Positions 8,292-16,850 of a stretch of DNA of 64,000 nt are shown in pieces. Source of the stretch: an uncultured Eubacteriales bacterium (GTDB taxonomy: Bacteria; Bacillota; Clostridia; Christensenellales; Aristaeellaceae); NCBI GenBank assembly GCA_902781945.1, contig CACZLE010000002.1, forward strand, positions 62,001 to 126,000, in the 5' to 3' direction. The translations under genes were made by a program, and so were the position numbers. Under the pieces are notes generated by a model, which did not search any database, was not told the origin of the DNA, and was given only the letters and a program-made list of their open reading frames with translations. Position 1 is the stretch's first letter. Each line of letters begins with the position of its first letter.

Positions 8292-8334
8292 GGTCAATCG
8301 CCTTTCTCATTGCATAGTATGCTCGTTTATCATA

Positions 8335-8805
8335 TCACAAATACGCGCATTCGTCCAGTATAAACACGCGATCCGCGGAAATTCCCGTCAGGTGGGCGCA
8401 GATCTCGGTCACGTGGCGCGCCTGCTCCGCAGTCAGGATGCCGCCCACGCACACCGTGGCCCCCTCTCCCCGCAGCAAACACACGGTATTCCCGTAGCCC
8501 CTGGACAGGAGGGCGTCCTCCACGGCCCGCTCGCTGTCCGCCGTTTCCACCAGGACCCGCAGCTGCTCCGCCGCCCGGTCATCCTGGGCAGCCAGGGCGG
8601 ACAGGGCCGCCATTTCCTCCCGGCGCTGATTTTCCCGCTGCTGCCGCAGGCCCACGGGCGCGGGCGTGGGCGTAATGGTAACAAAAACCCGCTCCACCGG
8701 GATAGCGCTGGCGGGACGGAAGGATTGCCCCCGCAGATAAAAGGCGCTGAGCACGGCGGTCAACAGCAGCAGGGTGATCACAATATGCTCCCGGGGTCGT
8801 TTCAT
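8335..8805 (-). CDS. spoIIIAH: Stage III sporulation protein AH
   Basis: A 156-aa protein with one N-terminal membrane helix (about 8-24), a proline-rich linker and a C-terminal domain resembling SpoIIIAH/YscJ ring-building motifs ('DRAAEQLRVLVETADSERAVEDALLSRG'). In Bacillus, mother-cell SpoIIIAH pairs with forespore SpoIIQ to build a channel across the inter-membrane space. It overlaps the end of spoIIIAG by 4 nt. The order AA-AH is fully conserved here. Confidence 0.9.
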   Translation of the reverse strand: MKRPREHIVITLLLLTAVLSAFYLRGQSFRPASAIPVERVFVTITPTPAPVGLRQQRENQRREEMAALSALAAQDDRAAEQLRVLVETADSERAVEDALLSRGYGNTVCLLRGEGATVCVGGILTAEQARHVTEICAHLTGISADRVFILDECAYL

Positions 8806-9188
8806 GGCGTATCCTCCATTTCCAGCACCAATACGCTGCCGGGAGAAAGCCCCAGCAGCGTTTCCATGGCCTGCGTCAGCCGAAGGCGCACGGCGGCGCT
8901 GCCCGCGCCCCGGGCCACCGCCAGCGCGCCGGTGATCTGCCTTTGCGCGGATGCAAATGCGCCGCCGCTTTCAGTGTAATATAGGGTGACCCGCACCTCC
9001 CCCGCGCCCTGGATCTGAGACAGGGCCGAGGCGATGCGCCTTTCCTCCGCCGTCATGGTGGGTTCCCCCGTTTTGCCCAGCAGCAAAAAGGCCGCCAGCA
9101 GCGCCATCGCCGGCAGCAGCCAAAGAGCGGGCTTCCTTTTCAGCCGATCCAGCCAAAGAGCAGCCGCCGCAGGGCCGTCAGCACGCAC
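8802..9188 (-). CDS. spoIIIAG: Stage III sporulation protein AG
   Basis: SpoIIIAG forms a large ring in the mother-cell membrane as part of the feeding channel. One membrane helix ('ALWLLPAMALLAAFLLLG') is followed by an extracytoplasmic domain with 'IASALSQIQGAGEVRVTLYYTES', typical of the family. The start is uncertain: there is no clear ribosome site. A GTG at 9188, overlapping spoIIIAF by 49 nt, gives 128 aa; a CTG at 9152 would give about 116 aa starting just before the membrane helix. Coupling to spoIIIAF translation is likely. The same frame stays open much further upstream, which is a shadow of high GC. Confidence 0.82.
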   Translation of the reverse strand: MRADGPAAAALWLDRLKRKPALWLLPAMALLAAFLLLGKTGEPTMTAEERRIASALSQIQGAGEVRVTLYYTESGGAFASAQRQITGALAVARGAGSAAVRLRLTQAMETLLGLSPGSVLVLEMEDTP

Positions 9189-9310
9189 AGCATGGCCATG
9201 AGGCCCAGGATCGTGTCGCACAGCCTGCGGGTGTGTCCCTCCGGCAGCAGCATCTCGACGGTCATCCTCAGCAGGGACAGCATGCTCACGCTGCGCAGAA
9301 AAGCGTTCAT
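9140..9310 (-). CDS. spoIIIAF: Stage III sporulation protein AF, very short form
   Basis: A 56-aa protein in the spoIIIAF position, 6 nt after spoIIIAE, with a gtgagga ribosome site. It keeps the N-terminal membrane part of SpoIIIAF: 'VEMLLPEGHTRRL' matches the family's 'DMLLP' block, followed by a second hydrophobic stretch 'LMAMLCVLTAL'. The family is usually about 200 aa with an extracytoplasmic domain, which is absent here because the frame ends inside spoIIIAG. Natural shortening is more likely than a sequencing frameshift, since spoIIIAG reads on normally, but this should be checked. Confidence 0.8.
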   Translation of the reverse strand: MNAFLRSVSMLSLLRMTVEMLLPEGHTRRLCDTILGLMAMLCVLTALRRLLFGWIG

Positions 9311-9316
9311 AGATCC

Positions 9317-10435
9317 TCACCTCAGCCCCACCGCCGCGTTGCCCACCGTCAGCATCTGCGCCACCAGCAGCAGGAACATGGCGCCCACCGACAGCTCGAT
9401 AATGAATAAAAGCATCAGCACCTCCGAAAAGGCATGGATCATGGAGGACAGCCGCTCCTGCACCACAGGCTGGAGCAGGGCCGCGCAACCTCGATAGAGC
9501 AGCATGGCGCACAGCGTGCGCAGCATGGGCAGGCCCGCCACCGACAGCAGCAGCGCCAGCCCCGTGATGCCCAGGGCGTTTTTGACAAGCAAAGCGCAGC
9601 CCACCAGGGTATCCATGGTATCGGCAAACATGCCGCCCACCACGGGCACCAGATTGTCCACGGCGTATTTTGCCGCCCGGATGCCCACGCCGTCCGCCGC
9701 TGCCGCCGCCACCCCCTGCAGGGCGGTGACGCCGATGAATACCGTGAAGGCCACCCCCAGCGTCCAGGAGGCGGCGGAGCGCAGCAGGCTGGCCAGGCGG
9801 GACAGGCGCATACGGGGCGACAGATGATCCAGCAGCGTCACCACCGCCGCGCCCAGGGCCAGGCGCAAAGAAACCTGACGCACCAGGGCCGTCATGGTGC
9901 CGCTGGCCGCGGAGATGGCGGGCTTGAACAGCGCCGCCCCGCTGGTGGCCCCCACCGCCGCCAGCAGCGTGAGCAGCATGGGAAACAGGGTTTGCATCAA
10001 TTCCGCCATGTGGGTCACGGCCTGCTCGGCCTCGGCCAGAAAGACGCGCATATCCGCCGCCAGACAGGCCGCCAGCACCAGAAAGCAGGCGTTCTCTGCC
10101 ATCTGGGAAACTCCGGGATTGCGCGGCTGCAGGGAACCTGCCAGAGCACACAGCAAAGCAGGGGCGATGAGGCCCATGATCCGGGAAAAACTGCTCCGCA
10201 GCTCCCCCAGCAGGGCTTCGCCAAGGGCGCGGCCCGCCTGGGCCCCGTCCCACACCGTTTCGCCCTTGGCCAGGCGGATGATCAGCTCCCGCAAGCCGCC
10301 TTGGCCGGAAGCCGCCTCCAGCGCGCCGATATCCACCTGCTCCAAGGCCTTTTCGATCCCCGCGTCCAGGCTCTCCGCTTGTCCCACATGAAATACGCAA
10401 AAAAGCAGCAGCAGAAAAAAAGCGATCCGCTTCAC
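9317..10435 (-). CDS. spoIIIAE: Stage III sporulation protein AE
   Basis: A 372-aa polytopic protein close to the usual SpoIIIAE length of about 400 aa. A signal-like N-terminus ('RIAFFLLLLFCVFHVGQAES') precedes a soluble part and then six to eight membrane segments from about residue 85 onward ('FSRIMGLIAPALLCALAGSL', 'GMFADTMDTLVGCALLVKNA'). The start is a GTG overlapping the TGA of spoIIIAD. It is a membrane component of the SpoIIIA complex. Confidence 0.92.
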   Translation of the reverse strand: MKRIAFFLLLLFCVFHVGQAESLDAGIEKALEQVDIGALEAASGQGGLRELIIRLAKGETVWDGAQAGRALGEALLGELRSSFSRIMGLIAPALLCALAGSLQPRNPGVSQMAENACFLVLAACLAADMRVFLAEAEQAVTHMAELMQTLFPMLLTLLAAVGATSGAALFKPAISAASGTMTALVRQVSLRLALGAAVVTLLDHLSPRMRLSRLASLLRSAASWTLGVAFTVFIGVTALQGVAAAAADGVGIRAAKYAVDNLVPVVGGMFADTMDTLVGCALLVKNALGITGLALLLSVAGLPMLRTLCAMLLYRGCAALLQPVVQERLSSMIHAFSEVLMLLFIIELSVGAMFLLLVAQMLTVGNAAVGLR

Positions 10436-10821
10436 GCCGTCAATTCCAGGATCATGCTTGCCAGCTGCCGCAGCAGAGGCGCGGACAGGATCACCAGCAT
10501 CACCTTGGCGGACAGCTCCACCCGCAGGGCGATGCCGTCCTCTCCGGCATCCCGGCAGGCCTGGGCCGCGAATTCCGCCGCGAAAGAAACGCCCAGGAGC
10601 TTGAGCATCAGCGTCAGCTGCTCCCGGCCCTCCGGGGCGTAGTCGGCAATGCCCCGCAGCAGCTCCACCGCCTGCCGCAAAGGCTCCGCCAGCGAAAGCA
10701 GCAGCACAGCCCCCGCCGCCAGGGAAAAGGCCGTGGCCATGGGCCGATGGGCTGTGCGCAGCGTCAGGGCCATCACCGCGCAGGCCACCGCCGCGCCCAG
10801 CAGCTTCCAGAAATCCGCCAT
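10432..10821 (-). CDS. spoIIIAD: Stage III sporulation protein AD
   Basis: A 129-aa membrane protein with about four hydrophobic segments, in the conserved place between spoIIIAC and spoIIIAE. Both borders overlap by a few nucleotides, indicating coupled translation. SpoIIIAD and SpoIIIAC are small membrane subunits of the mother-cell complex. The identification rests on size, topology and gene order together. Confidence 0.9.
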   Translation of the reverse strand: MADFWKLLGAAVACAVMALTLRTAHRPMATAFSLAAGAVLLLSLAEPLRQAVELLRGIADYAPEGREQLTLMLKLLGVSFAAEFAAQACRDAGEDGIALRVELSAKVMLVILSAPLLRQLASMILELTA

Positions 10822-11018
10822 CAGTAGAGGCCGAAGATGCTCTGAACGCTGGCAAAGAGCTCTGCCACCAGCGTGACCACCAGCGACAGCACGATCACCA
10901 GCCCGGCGATGGTGGTGAGCATGGCCATGTCCTCCCGCCCGGCGCGATTCAGGATCTGCACGATCACCGTCACCAGCACGCCGATGCCCGCGATGCGCAG
11001 CAGCTGCCCCACCTGCAT
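10821..11018 (-). CDS. spoIIIAC: Stage III sporulation protein AC
   Basis: A 65-aa protein with two membrane helices ('LLRIAGIGVLVTVIVQILN', then 'TTIAGLVIVLSLVVTLVAEL'), the typical size and topology of SpoIIIAC. The ATG at 11018 follows a very strong aaaggagg site; an in-frame start at 11057 would include that site in the coding region. Confidence 0.92.
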   Translation of the reverse strand: MQVGQLLRIAGIGVLVTVIVQILNRAGREDMAMLTTIAGLVIVLSLVVTLVAELFASVQSIFGLY

Positions 11019-11032
11019 GACCCCTCCTCCTT

Positions 11033-11512
11033 TCAGCACAAAATCAGAAATACGCACACCCCGGCCAATATCCCCAGGGTGAGATAGAGCTTTTCATCCT
11101 CCCGGCGCTTCTGATCGCAGCGGGCGCAGAAATCCCCGAAGCGCTCCAGGGCGTAATCGAGGGCCTGGGCGATCTCCGGACGGCTGCCGTGGGCCACCGC
11201 CCGCAGGACGTTCAAAAGCACCTGATGTTCCTCGTTTTTCAGGCGGTGATCCCGGGGCAGCGCCGCAAAAAGCGCTTCCGCGTCCGCGCCCTCGGTTTCC
11301 ACCCGGCGGGCGATGGGCAAAAGACAGCCTGCCTCCGCCGCGCCCGCCCGCAGGATCTGGCCCGCGCTGGACCGGGCGTAGGCACAGGCTGCCCGCATGG
11401 ACAGCAGGGCCCGCTGCCAGGCCCGCAGGGTCAGCATCCTGGAACGCAGCCGGTATGCCGCCGAGATCCCCAGCATGGCGCACAGCGCCGCTAGGATCAG
11501 CGCCCCTGACAT
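11033..11512 (-). CDS. spoIIIAB: Stage III sporulation protein AB
   Basis: A 159-aa protein with membrane helices at both ends (about 3-20 and 143-158) and a helical middle domain, resembling SpoIIIAB and type II secretion/pilus GspF-like proteins. It overlaps the end of spoIIIAA by 16 nt. It is thought to help couple the SpoIIIAA ATPase to the membrane complex. Confidence 0.9.
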   Translation of the reverse strand: MSGALILAALCAMLGISAAYRLRSRMLTLRAWQRALLSMRAACAYARSSAGQILRAGAAEAGCLLPIARRVETEGADAEALFAALPRDHRLKNEEHQVLLNVLRAVAHGSRPEIAQALDYALERFGDFCARCDQKRREDEKLYLTLGILAGVCVFLILC

Positions 11513-12363
11513 GCGGCCTCCAGCACGTCCCGGGCTTCCGCCGCGATGAGCGGACGGCGCTCATGCAGAAAGACCACCCGGGAGATCGCGCCCTCTGTCA
11601 AAAGATACCGGATGCCCTGCCGGGCGCACAGCTCCGCCGCGCTGCCCGCGTGCACGGTGGCCAGCACCGGCACACCGCAGGCCGCCGCCTCCCGCACGGC
11701 CAGGCATTCCTCGGGACCGTAGAGCTCATCCATGGCCAGCAGTTCCGGGCTCATGGCCCGCAGCAGCCAGCGCAAGCCCTCGGCCTTGGGGCAGCCGTCC
11801 GCCACGTGGGTGCGCATGCCCACGTCCAGTTGGGGCACACCGTCCAGGCAGGCGGCTACCTCGCCGCGCTCATCCGCCAATCCCACGGCGAGGCCGCCGT
11901 CCGACAGCAGCCGCACCGCGTCCCGCAGCATGGTGGTCTTGCCGCTGCCCGGCCTGCCCGCCGCCAGCACGCCGCCGCCCTTTCGCACGCAGGACGCCAG
12001 CGTTTTGCCGCAGCCCGGGATCTCGTGGGCTACCCGGATGCACAGGCTGCCGATGCCCCGGAGGACCAGCCCCTCCGCCTCCCGGATCACCTGGCCGCAC
12101 AGGCCCATGCGATGGCCGTTTTGCAGGGTGATGAAGCCCTCCGCCGTGGTGGCGGGCGACAGCCGCAGCATGCGTCCGCAGAGCCGCTGGGCCGTTTCAT
12201 AGACCTCAGCGGCGTCCGGAATGTAATCGGAAAGATATTCCTCGTCCGCGCCCTCCACCAGACAGGGACGGCCCGCGAACAGCCGGATATTGCAGGCTTC
12301 CGCCAGGGGAAGCGCCTCCAGCTCCTCCCGCAGCCCCTCGGGAAAACATTTGATCATTTCCAT
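11497..12363 (-). CDS. spoIIIAA: Stage III sporulation protein AA, secretion-type ATPase
   Basis: A 288-aa cytoplasmic ATPase related to secretion ATPases. The Walker A motif 'GRPGSGKTT' is at about residues 136-144. The Walker B region 'ELLAMDELYGPEE' and 'VPVLATVHAGSA' follow. It is the first gene of the spoIIIA operon and powers or assembles the channel. The ATG at 12363 lacks a clear ribosome site; it lies 32 nt after the L,D-transpeptidase stop, so transcription may run through from that gene. Confidence 0.92.
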   Translation of the reverse strand: MEMIKCFPEGLREELEALPLAEACNIRLFAGRPCLVEGADEEYLSDYIPDAAEVYETAQRLCGRMLRLSPATTAEGFITLQNGHRMGLCGQVIREAEGLVLRGIGSLCIRVAHEIPGCGKTLASCVRKGGGVLAAGRPGSGKTTMLRDAVRLLSDGGLAVGLADERGEVAACLDGVPQLDVGMRTHVADGCPKAEGLRWLLRAMSPELLAMDELYGPEECLAVREAAACGVPVLATVHAGSAAELCARQGIRYLLTEGAISRVVFLHERRPLIAAEARDVLEAACQGR

Positions 12364-12395
12364 GTTCTATATCTATTCTGGCATCGGGCCGGATA

Positions 12396-13070
12396 TTACT
12401 CGAACAGCAGGATGCCCAGGCGGCGATACAGGGCCGCGTCCACCATATCCTGATCGGAAAGGCCGTAGGTCCTGCGGGCGGCGATCACCGCCCTGGACAT
12501 GGCCGGGCCGTAGATGCCGTCGGCACTGCCGTAATAGAAGCCCTGCTGAGCCAGCCGCCGCTGGACCTCGATGACAGCGCTGCACCGATCCCCCGGGCGC
12601 AGGGTGCGCAGCCCGTCCCCCAGATTGCCGTAGGGACCGCCCTCGATGACCACCTTGGTCCAGCCGGGAACCTGGGCGTAGAGGGCTTCGGCGTCCTTCA
12701 CCCGCAGACGGAAGCAGCCGTGGGAGGCGTTGCCGCCGATGGATTCCGGATGATTGGTGCCGTGAATGCCATATTTTCCCCAGGGAACGGACAGGCTGAG
12801 GAAGCGGGTGCCAAAGCCGGACATCTCCGTCATGAAGCGCCCGTTGATATAGAAGGCGCCGATGGGCGAGGGCGTCTGCCAGGAGCCCGTGGCGATGGGA
12901 TAGACGGCCAGGGCCTCCGTGCCCCGATAGAGGGTCAGGCGCTTGCGGTCGATCTCGATGAGGATCCATTTTTGATCGGGCACCCCCGCGGAAACGGTGA
13001 CCGTCTGCGGCGAACGGCAAAGGAGCAGGCATGCCATCGCCAAGCAAAGACATAAAAAAAGCCGCCGCAT
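12396..13070 (-). CDS. Exported L,D-transpeptidase with peptidoglycan-binding domain
   Basis: A 224-aa protein that likely forms 3-3 peptidoglycan cross-links. A signal peptide (1-20) precedes a YkuD domain (about 33-145) with 'GIHGTNHPESIGG' (from residue 101) and the catalytic 'SHGCFR' (116-121, Cys119). A PG_binding_1 domain follows (about 150-215, 'VIEVQRRLAQQGFYYGSADG'). The ATG at 13070 is preferred because GAGGTGA lies 5 nt upstream; a GTG at 13079 is possible. The ribosome site and first codons lie inside the terminator hairpin of the upstream gene. Confidence 0.9.
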   Translation of the reverse strand: MRRLFLCLCLAMACLLLCRSPQTVTVSAGVPDQKWILIEIDRKRLTLYRGTEALAVYPIATGSWQTPSPIGAFYINGRFMTEMSGFGTRFLSLSVPWGKYGIHGTNHPESIGGNASHGCFRLRVKDAEALYAQVPGWTKVVIEGGPYGNLGDGLRTLRPGDRCSAVIEVQRRLAQQGFYYGSADGIYGPAMSRAVIAARRTYGLSDQDMVDAALYRRLGILLFE

Positions 13071-13101
13071 CTCCTTCACCTCAAGGGAGGATATGCGGCG
13101 G
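13054..13101 (-). terminator. Intrinsic terminator overlapping a start codon
   Basis: On the minus strand CCGCCGCAT (13101-13093) pairs with ATGCGGCGG (13070-13062), with added CCTCC/GGAG pairing inside, followed by CTTTTTTT. It should end the CapA transcript. The 3' arm contains the ATG and first codons of the L,D-transpeptidase gene, and the loop holds its GAGGTGA ribosome site. Confidence 0.75.
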
Positions 13102-13118
13102 TACGATGGATCATGCCC

Positions 13119-14177
13119 TCATTCCACAGGCAGACCGTTTTCTATTTTCACAAAACCGGAGTTCAAAAAGCTCCGGGGCAGATTCTGCATGTTCTTGACT
13201 TCCTTGGGATAGATCAGCTTGTTCCAAACTCGCTGCCGATCCGCCGTTTCCGTCAGCTCATAGGGGCGGTAATCTCCCCGCCCCGTGGTGACGCAGGGGA
13301 TCACACGCAAGCCCGTCAGCACGGGGCCGTTTTCGCCGATCTCGTATTCCGTCTGGAAGATGCCCGTGTCCCGGTCCACCTTGGAGGACATGGTGCCAAA
13401 GGTGAAATTGCCGGTGGAATAGAGGATGACCCCGCCGTGATAGAACTGCACGGGCTGGAGCACGTGGGGATGATGGCCCCACACCACGTCGGCGCCCAGA
13501 TCGATGACATTGCGGGCAAAGCCGAACTGCCAGGATTCGGGCAGAGCATGGGTCTCCTTGCCCCAATGCAGGGCCACCACCACCAATTGGCAGCCCTCGC
13601 CCCGCAATTGCTCGATGCGCTGGCCGATGAGCTTAAGATCGCTGTCCTGGGGATAGGCGAAACCCAGGGCTCCGATCATCACGCCCTGGACCTCCGCCAT
13701 CATCAGCAGGTCCTGGCCCTGGGTCTTGTTGCCCACATACACGCTGCCAAAGTGCGGGATGCCAAAGGCATCCAGGGTCGTCATGGTGTCCTGGTAGCCC
13801 TCCAGATGGAAATCGAAGCAATGGTTGTTGACGGTGTTCAGGGCGTCGACGCCGGAATACAGCAGCGCCTCGGCATAGCGGGGCGCGCCCACCAGCGGGT
13901 ACATTTTGTCCACGTGCCTGGTGCGCTCGGTGAATACCACCTCCAGATTGGCGAAGGTGAAATCATCCCTGGCCAGATATTCCCGCACCAGAGAAAAGGG
14001 CCAGTCCATGCCGTTGTGATCCAGCATCCAGGTATAGCCGTTTTCGTCGCCCTTGTTCTGGATGGCCTCGCCGATGCTGCAATCCCCGAGGAAGGACAGG
14101 GTAAGGGTCTCCCCCAGCGCCAGGGCGGGCAGGCAAGCGATCAGGCACAGCAGGGACAGGAGCCGAAGCAGTTTCAT
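13119..14177 (-). CDS. CapA-family exported metallophosphatase-like protein
   Basis: A 352-aa protein of the PGA_cap (CapA) family, related to poly-gamma-glutamate capsule proteins. A signal peptide (1-22) precedes 'LSFLGDCSIGE', then 'FTFANLEVVFT', 'VDALNTVNNHCFDF', 'LVVVALHWGKET' and 'VVWGHHPHVLQPV', the conserved acidic, Asn and His blocks of the metallophosphatase fold. Its substrate is unknown; no pgsB/pgsC genes are nearby. It has its own sigma-A promoter and a GGAGG ribosome site. Confidence 0.85.
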   Translation of the reverse strand: MKLLRLLSLLCLIACLPALALGETLTLSFLGDCSIGEAIQNKGDENGYTWMLDHNGMDWPFSLVREYLARDDFTFANLEVVFTERTRHVDKMYPLVGAPRYAEALLYSGVDALNTVNNHCFDFHLEGYQDTMTTLDAFGIPHFGSVYVGNKTQGQDLLMMAEVQGVMIGALGFAYPQDSDLKLIGQRIEQLRGEGCQLVVVALHWGKETHALPESWQFGFARNVIDLGADVVWGHHPHVLQPVQFYHGGVILYSTGNFTFGTMSSKVDRDTGIFQTEYEIGENGPVLTGLRVIPCVTTGRGDYRPYELTETADRQRVWNKLIYPKEVKNMQNLPRSFLNSGFVKIENGLPVE

Positions 14178-14203
14178 GGGGTTCCTCCAAGCAGTTTTTG
14201 GTT

Positions 14204-14232
14204 ATTATAACAGCTTTTTGCTCTTTTGTCGA
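14204..14232 (-). promoter_or_regulatory. Sigma-A promoter of the CapA-like gene
   Basis: On the minus strand TCGACA (14232-14227) and TATAAT (14209-14204) are 17 nt apart. The -10 overlaps the stop codon of the upstream VWA gene, so the capA-like gene can be expressed separately from the operon. Confidence 0.75.
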
Positions 14233-16850
14233 TCCAGCAGGGTCTGGGCCATATCGGGCGCCTGCGGTGTTTCCTTGGGCTTTTCCTGTTTTTTCGGTTT
14301 AACAGTTTCCTTCTTCTCCCGGGCCGCGAAGCGCTTCGCCAGGGCCGCGTCCCAGCCCAGCCGCCGGGCGGCGATATCCAGCAGGAGCAATGCCAGCGCC
14401 GCAAGCAGAAGCGGCTGCGTCAGCTCCACGCGATGATAGGCCCGCTGACCCGCCTGGGACAATAGCTCCGCCGGATCGGTCAGCACGCGGCCTCCCGTGG
14501 CGGCGGCCAGGGTTTGCAATACGCCGGTCTCCCGGTTCTGGCGGATGTCGTATTCCGTAGAATAGCCCGCCACCGCGCCGCCCTCCATGAGGCGGATCAA
14601 TTGGCCTTCCGCGTCCCGCTGCGCCACCTGCAGGGCATACGCGCCGATTTCCGAAGCGGAAAGGGAGCCTGTATAGACGCCCTGGGCGGTTTCGGTGAGC
14701 GTCAGCCGCTCCTGCGTGCCATCCGGACGCAGAGCTGAGGCTTCGGTCCGCAAACCGCTGCCGCCCTCGGGTGCGGTATAGGAAATGCGCAGGGTATCGC
14801 CGGTGCGCTCCGCCGCGATCTCGCCCTGCTGCTGGGTGGCGGGCAGCACGAAGGCAGCCATGCCCCCATAGAAGGCGGCGGCCTGATCCCAGGCCAGCAA
14901 TTCTCCCGTCCAGGCGCCCCGGCTATCCCCCATGAAACACAGCACCCGGCCCGCGCCATACTGCCACCAGGCCAGGATGGGGTCCTCCCGGTCACTGACC
15001 AATTCCACCGTGGCCAGGGGCTTTTCCGCCGCGGCCAGATAGCCGGTCATCCGGGGAAAACCCGGGAAATCCGTCAGCACGGATTGATGAGTAATTATGG
15101 GCGTAAAGGTGCGGTTTTGCACATAGGAGCCGGAGACCAGATAGGTTTCCTTGGTGAAGATCTTGGGGAGATTGTCAAACTCATTGGCGGCATAGGCCCG
15201 CCCGTTGCCCGTCTGGGCCAGGGAGCGCAGCAGCCGCTGATTGGCTCCGCTGCCCACCGCCACGGTGGTCAGCGTGATGCCCTCCGCCGCCATTTGCCGC
15301 ACCAATTGCTCATAGCCGCTGTCCCCCGCCTCGCCGTCGGTGAGAAAAATGACGTGCTTCTGGGCGGCGTCGCTGGCTGTCAGGGCATGGAGGGATTCGT
15401 ACATGGCCGTATAGAATTCCGTGCCGCCGCCGGGCCGGATGGTGCCGATGGCGCTCTGGATGGCGGCTATATCCTCCACATTTTGCAGGGGGACCACCCA
15501 TTTGGCCGCGTCGTCAAAGGCGATAACGCCCACCTGGTCGTTGTCCGTCAGCACCTCGCAGGCCCGCATGGCGGCCTCCTTGGCAAGCTCCAGCCGGGTG
15601 GTGCCAAACATGCCCTCGGTCATGCTGCCGGATTTGTCAATGACCAGCATCAACGCCAGGGAGGGCAGATCCAGCTTGCTGCGCACGTCGATGGTGACGG
15701 GCAGCATATCCTCCAGCTCCGTGCCCCGGTATCCGCCCAGGGCATAGCTGCTGTCGCCGCCGATCACCGCAAGGCCCCGGCCCAGGGTCCTGACGGCGGT
15801 ATCCAGGGCCCGCCATTGACTTTCATCCGCCGCGTCATGATCCACATTCACCAGCGCCACGGCGTCGTAGGCCCGCAGCTGCTCGGCGCTGGCGGGCAAT
15901 TGGGAGGGCAGGATGGTTTCGTAGTCCATGGCTGCGGCGGTCAGCAAAGCGGCCATTTCGCTGCCCTCGCCGGGCCTTCCCTCCACCAGCAGCAGACGGG
16001 GCGTGCCCGCGATGCGGATGTAGCCGCTCAGGCTGTCGTTCTGGCTACGCTCGTCCCCCTGGGCCACCAGCCGGGCCTCGTAGGTCACGGTGCCCGAGGC
16101 AGCCGCCACATCCCGGAAAACGAAGGTGTTTTCGCCCTTGCGGAGCTGGACGGAGCGCGTGTCCACCGGGGTTCTGTTTTGATAGAGCACCAGGGTGGCC
16201 GGGGTATCCAGCAGCGCGTCCACCTGCACCGTGACGGAAAAGGCCTGACCCGCATAGGCGGTGGACGGTAGTGAAACGGCGGTGACCTGGGCGTCGGGCA
16301 CCTGATCGGGCGCGAAGGGCAGCACATCCACAGGAATGCCCCGGGCCGCCAGAGCTTTGGCCTGGGCGGAGACATCCCCCGTCAGTCCGTCGGAGAGCAC
16401 GGCGATCCGCCCGCCCGCGTCCGAGGGCAGCAGGGCCCCCGCCAGGGAAAGGGCTTTATTGAGATCGGTATTCCGGGCGTCCACCGCCGTGCGCACCCCA
16501 TGGTAAGTGGGCGTGTCGGACAGGGGCGCTTCCACCATGGCATTGCCGCCAAAGGCGATGACGCCCACGTCCAGATCGGCGTTCTTCCTGCCGATGGCCG
16601 TCTGGATAGCCTGGGTCATGGCCTCCTGATGGACGCGGGCGGAATCCGAGGCGTCGGCCAGGATCCACACGGCGCTGTTGCCCCCGGCCATGCGGACGGA
16701 GGGCGCGGACAGGGCCAAAACGCACAGGGCACAGAGCAGGCTGCGCAGGATCAACGATATTCTGCGGTTTTTGCGGCGCAGGAACCAGACCGCCGCCAGG
16801 CAGACAGGCAGCAGCAGGAGCAGCGCCGGGCGCAGGCATTCAAGCGACAC
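14205..16850 (-). CDS. Large VWA-domain membrane protein
   Basis: An 881-aa protein, last gene of the MoxR operon. Two membrane helices near the N-terminus (about 7-24, 33-50) precede a degenerate VWA-like segment (about 60-180, 'WILADASDS'). Beta-rich extracytoplasmic domains follow, then a glutamine-amidotransferase-like fold (about 285-385, 'LLLVEGRPGEG', 'LAVIGGDSSYALGGY'). A complete VWA domain follows with the MIDAS motif 'DKSGSMTEG' (from residue 405). A C-terminal membrane helix ends before a Lys-rich tail. The GTG start has GGAGGTGA 5 nt upstream and overlaps the previous gene by 11 nt. The substrate is unknown. Confidence 0.8.
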   Translation of the reverse strand: MSLECLRPALLLLLPVCLAAVWFLRRKNRRISLILRSLLCALCVLALSAPSVRMAGGNSAVWILADASDSARVHQEAMTQAIQTAIGRKNADLDVGVIAFGGNAMVEAPLSDTPTYHGVRTAVDARNTDLNKALSLAGALLPSDAGGRIAVLSDGLTGDVSAQAKALAARGIPVDVLPFAPDQVPDAQVTAVSLPSTAYAGQAFSVTVQVDALLDTPATLVLYQNRTPVDTRSVQLRKGENTFVFRDVAAASGTVTYEARLVAQGDERSQNDSLSGYIRIAGTPRLLLVEGRPGEGSEMAALLTAAAMDYETILPSQLPASAEQLRAYDAVALVNVDHDAADESQWRALDTAVRTLGRGLAVIGGDSSYALGGYRGTELEDMLPVTIDVRSKLDLPSLALMLVIDKSGSMTEGMFGTTRLELAKEAAMRACEVLTDNDQVGVIAFDDAAKWVVPLQNVEDIAAIQSAIGTIRPGGGTEFYTAMYESLHALTASDAAQKHVIFLTDGEAGDSGYEQLVRQMAAEGITLTTVAVGSGANQRLLRSLAQTGNGRAYAANEFDNLPKIFTKETYLVSGSYVQNRTFTPIITHQSVLTDFPGFPRMTGYLAAAEKPLATVELVSDREDPILAWWQYGAGRVLCFMGDSRGAWTGELLAWDQAAAFYGGMAAFVLPATQQQGEIAAERTGDTLRISYTAPEGGSGLRTEASALRPDGTQERLTLTETAQGVYTGSLSASEIGAYALQVAQRDAEGQLIRLMEGGAVAGYSTEYDIRQNRETGVLQTLAAATGGRVLTDPAELLSQAGQRAYHRVELTQPLLLAALALLLLDIAARRLGWDAALAKRFAAREKKETVKPKKQEKPKETPQAPDMAQTLLDRQKSKKLL

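Noticed and set aside
8802..10400. A 532-codon minus frame covering spoIIIAG and most of spoIIIAE
   Set aside because: Only its last part is SpoIIIAG; upstream it is an out-of-frame reading of spoIIIAE and spoIIIAF with a Gly/Arg/Ala-rich product.
12364..12395. Sigma-E-like boxes (TAATATC, AATAGATA) before spoIIIAA
   Set aside because: The -10 matches poorly and the start point would fall on or next to the ATG, leaving no leader.
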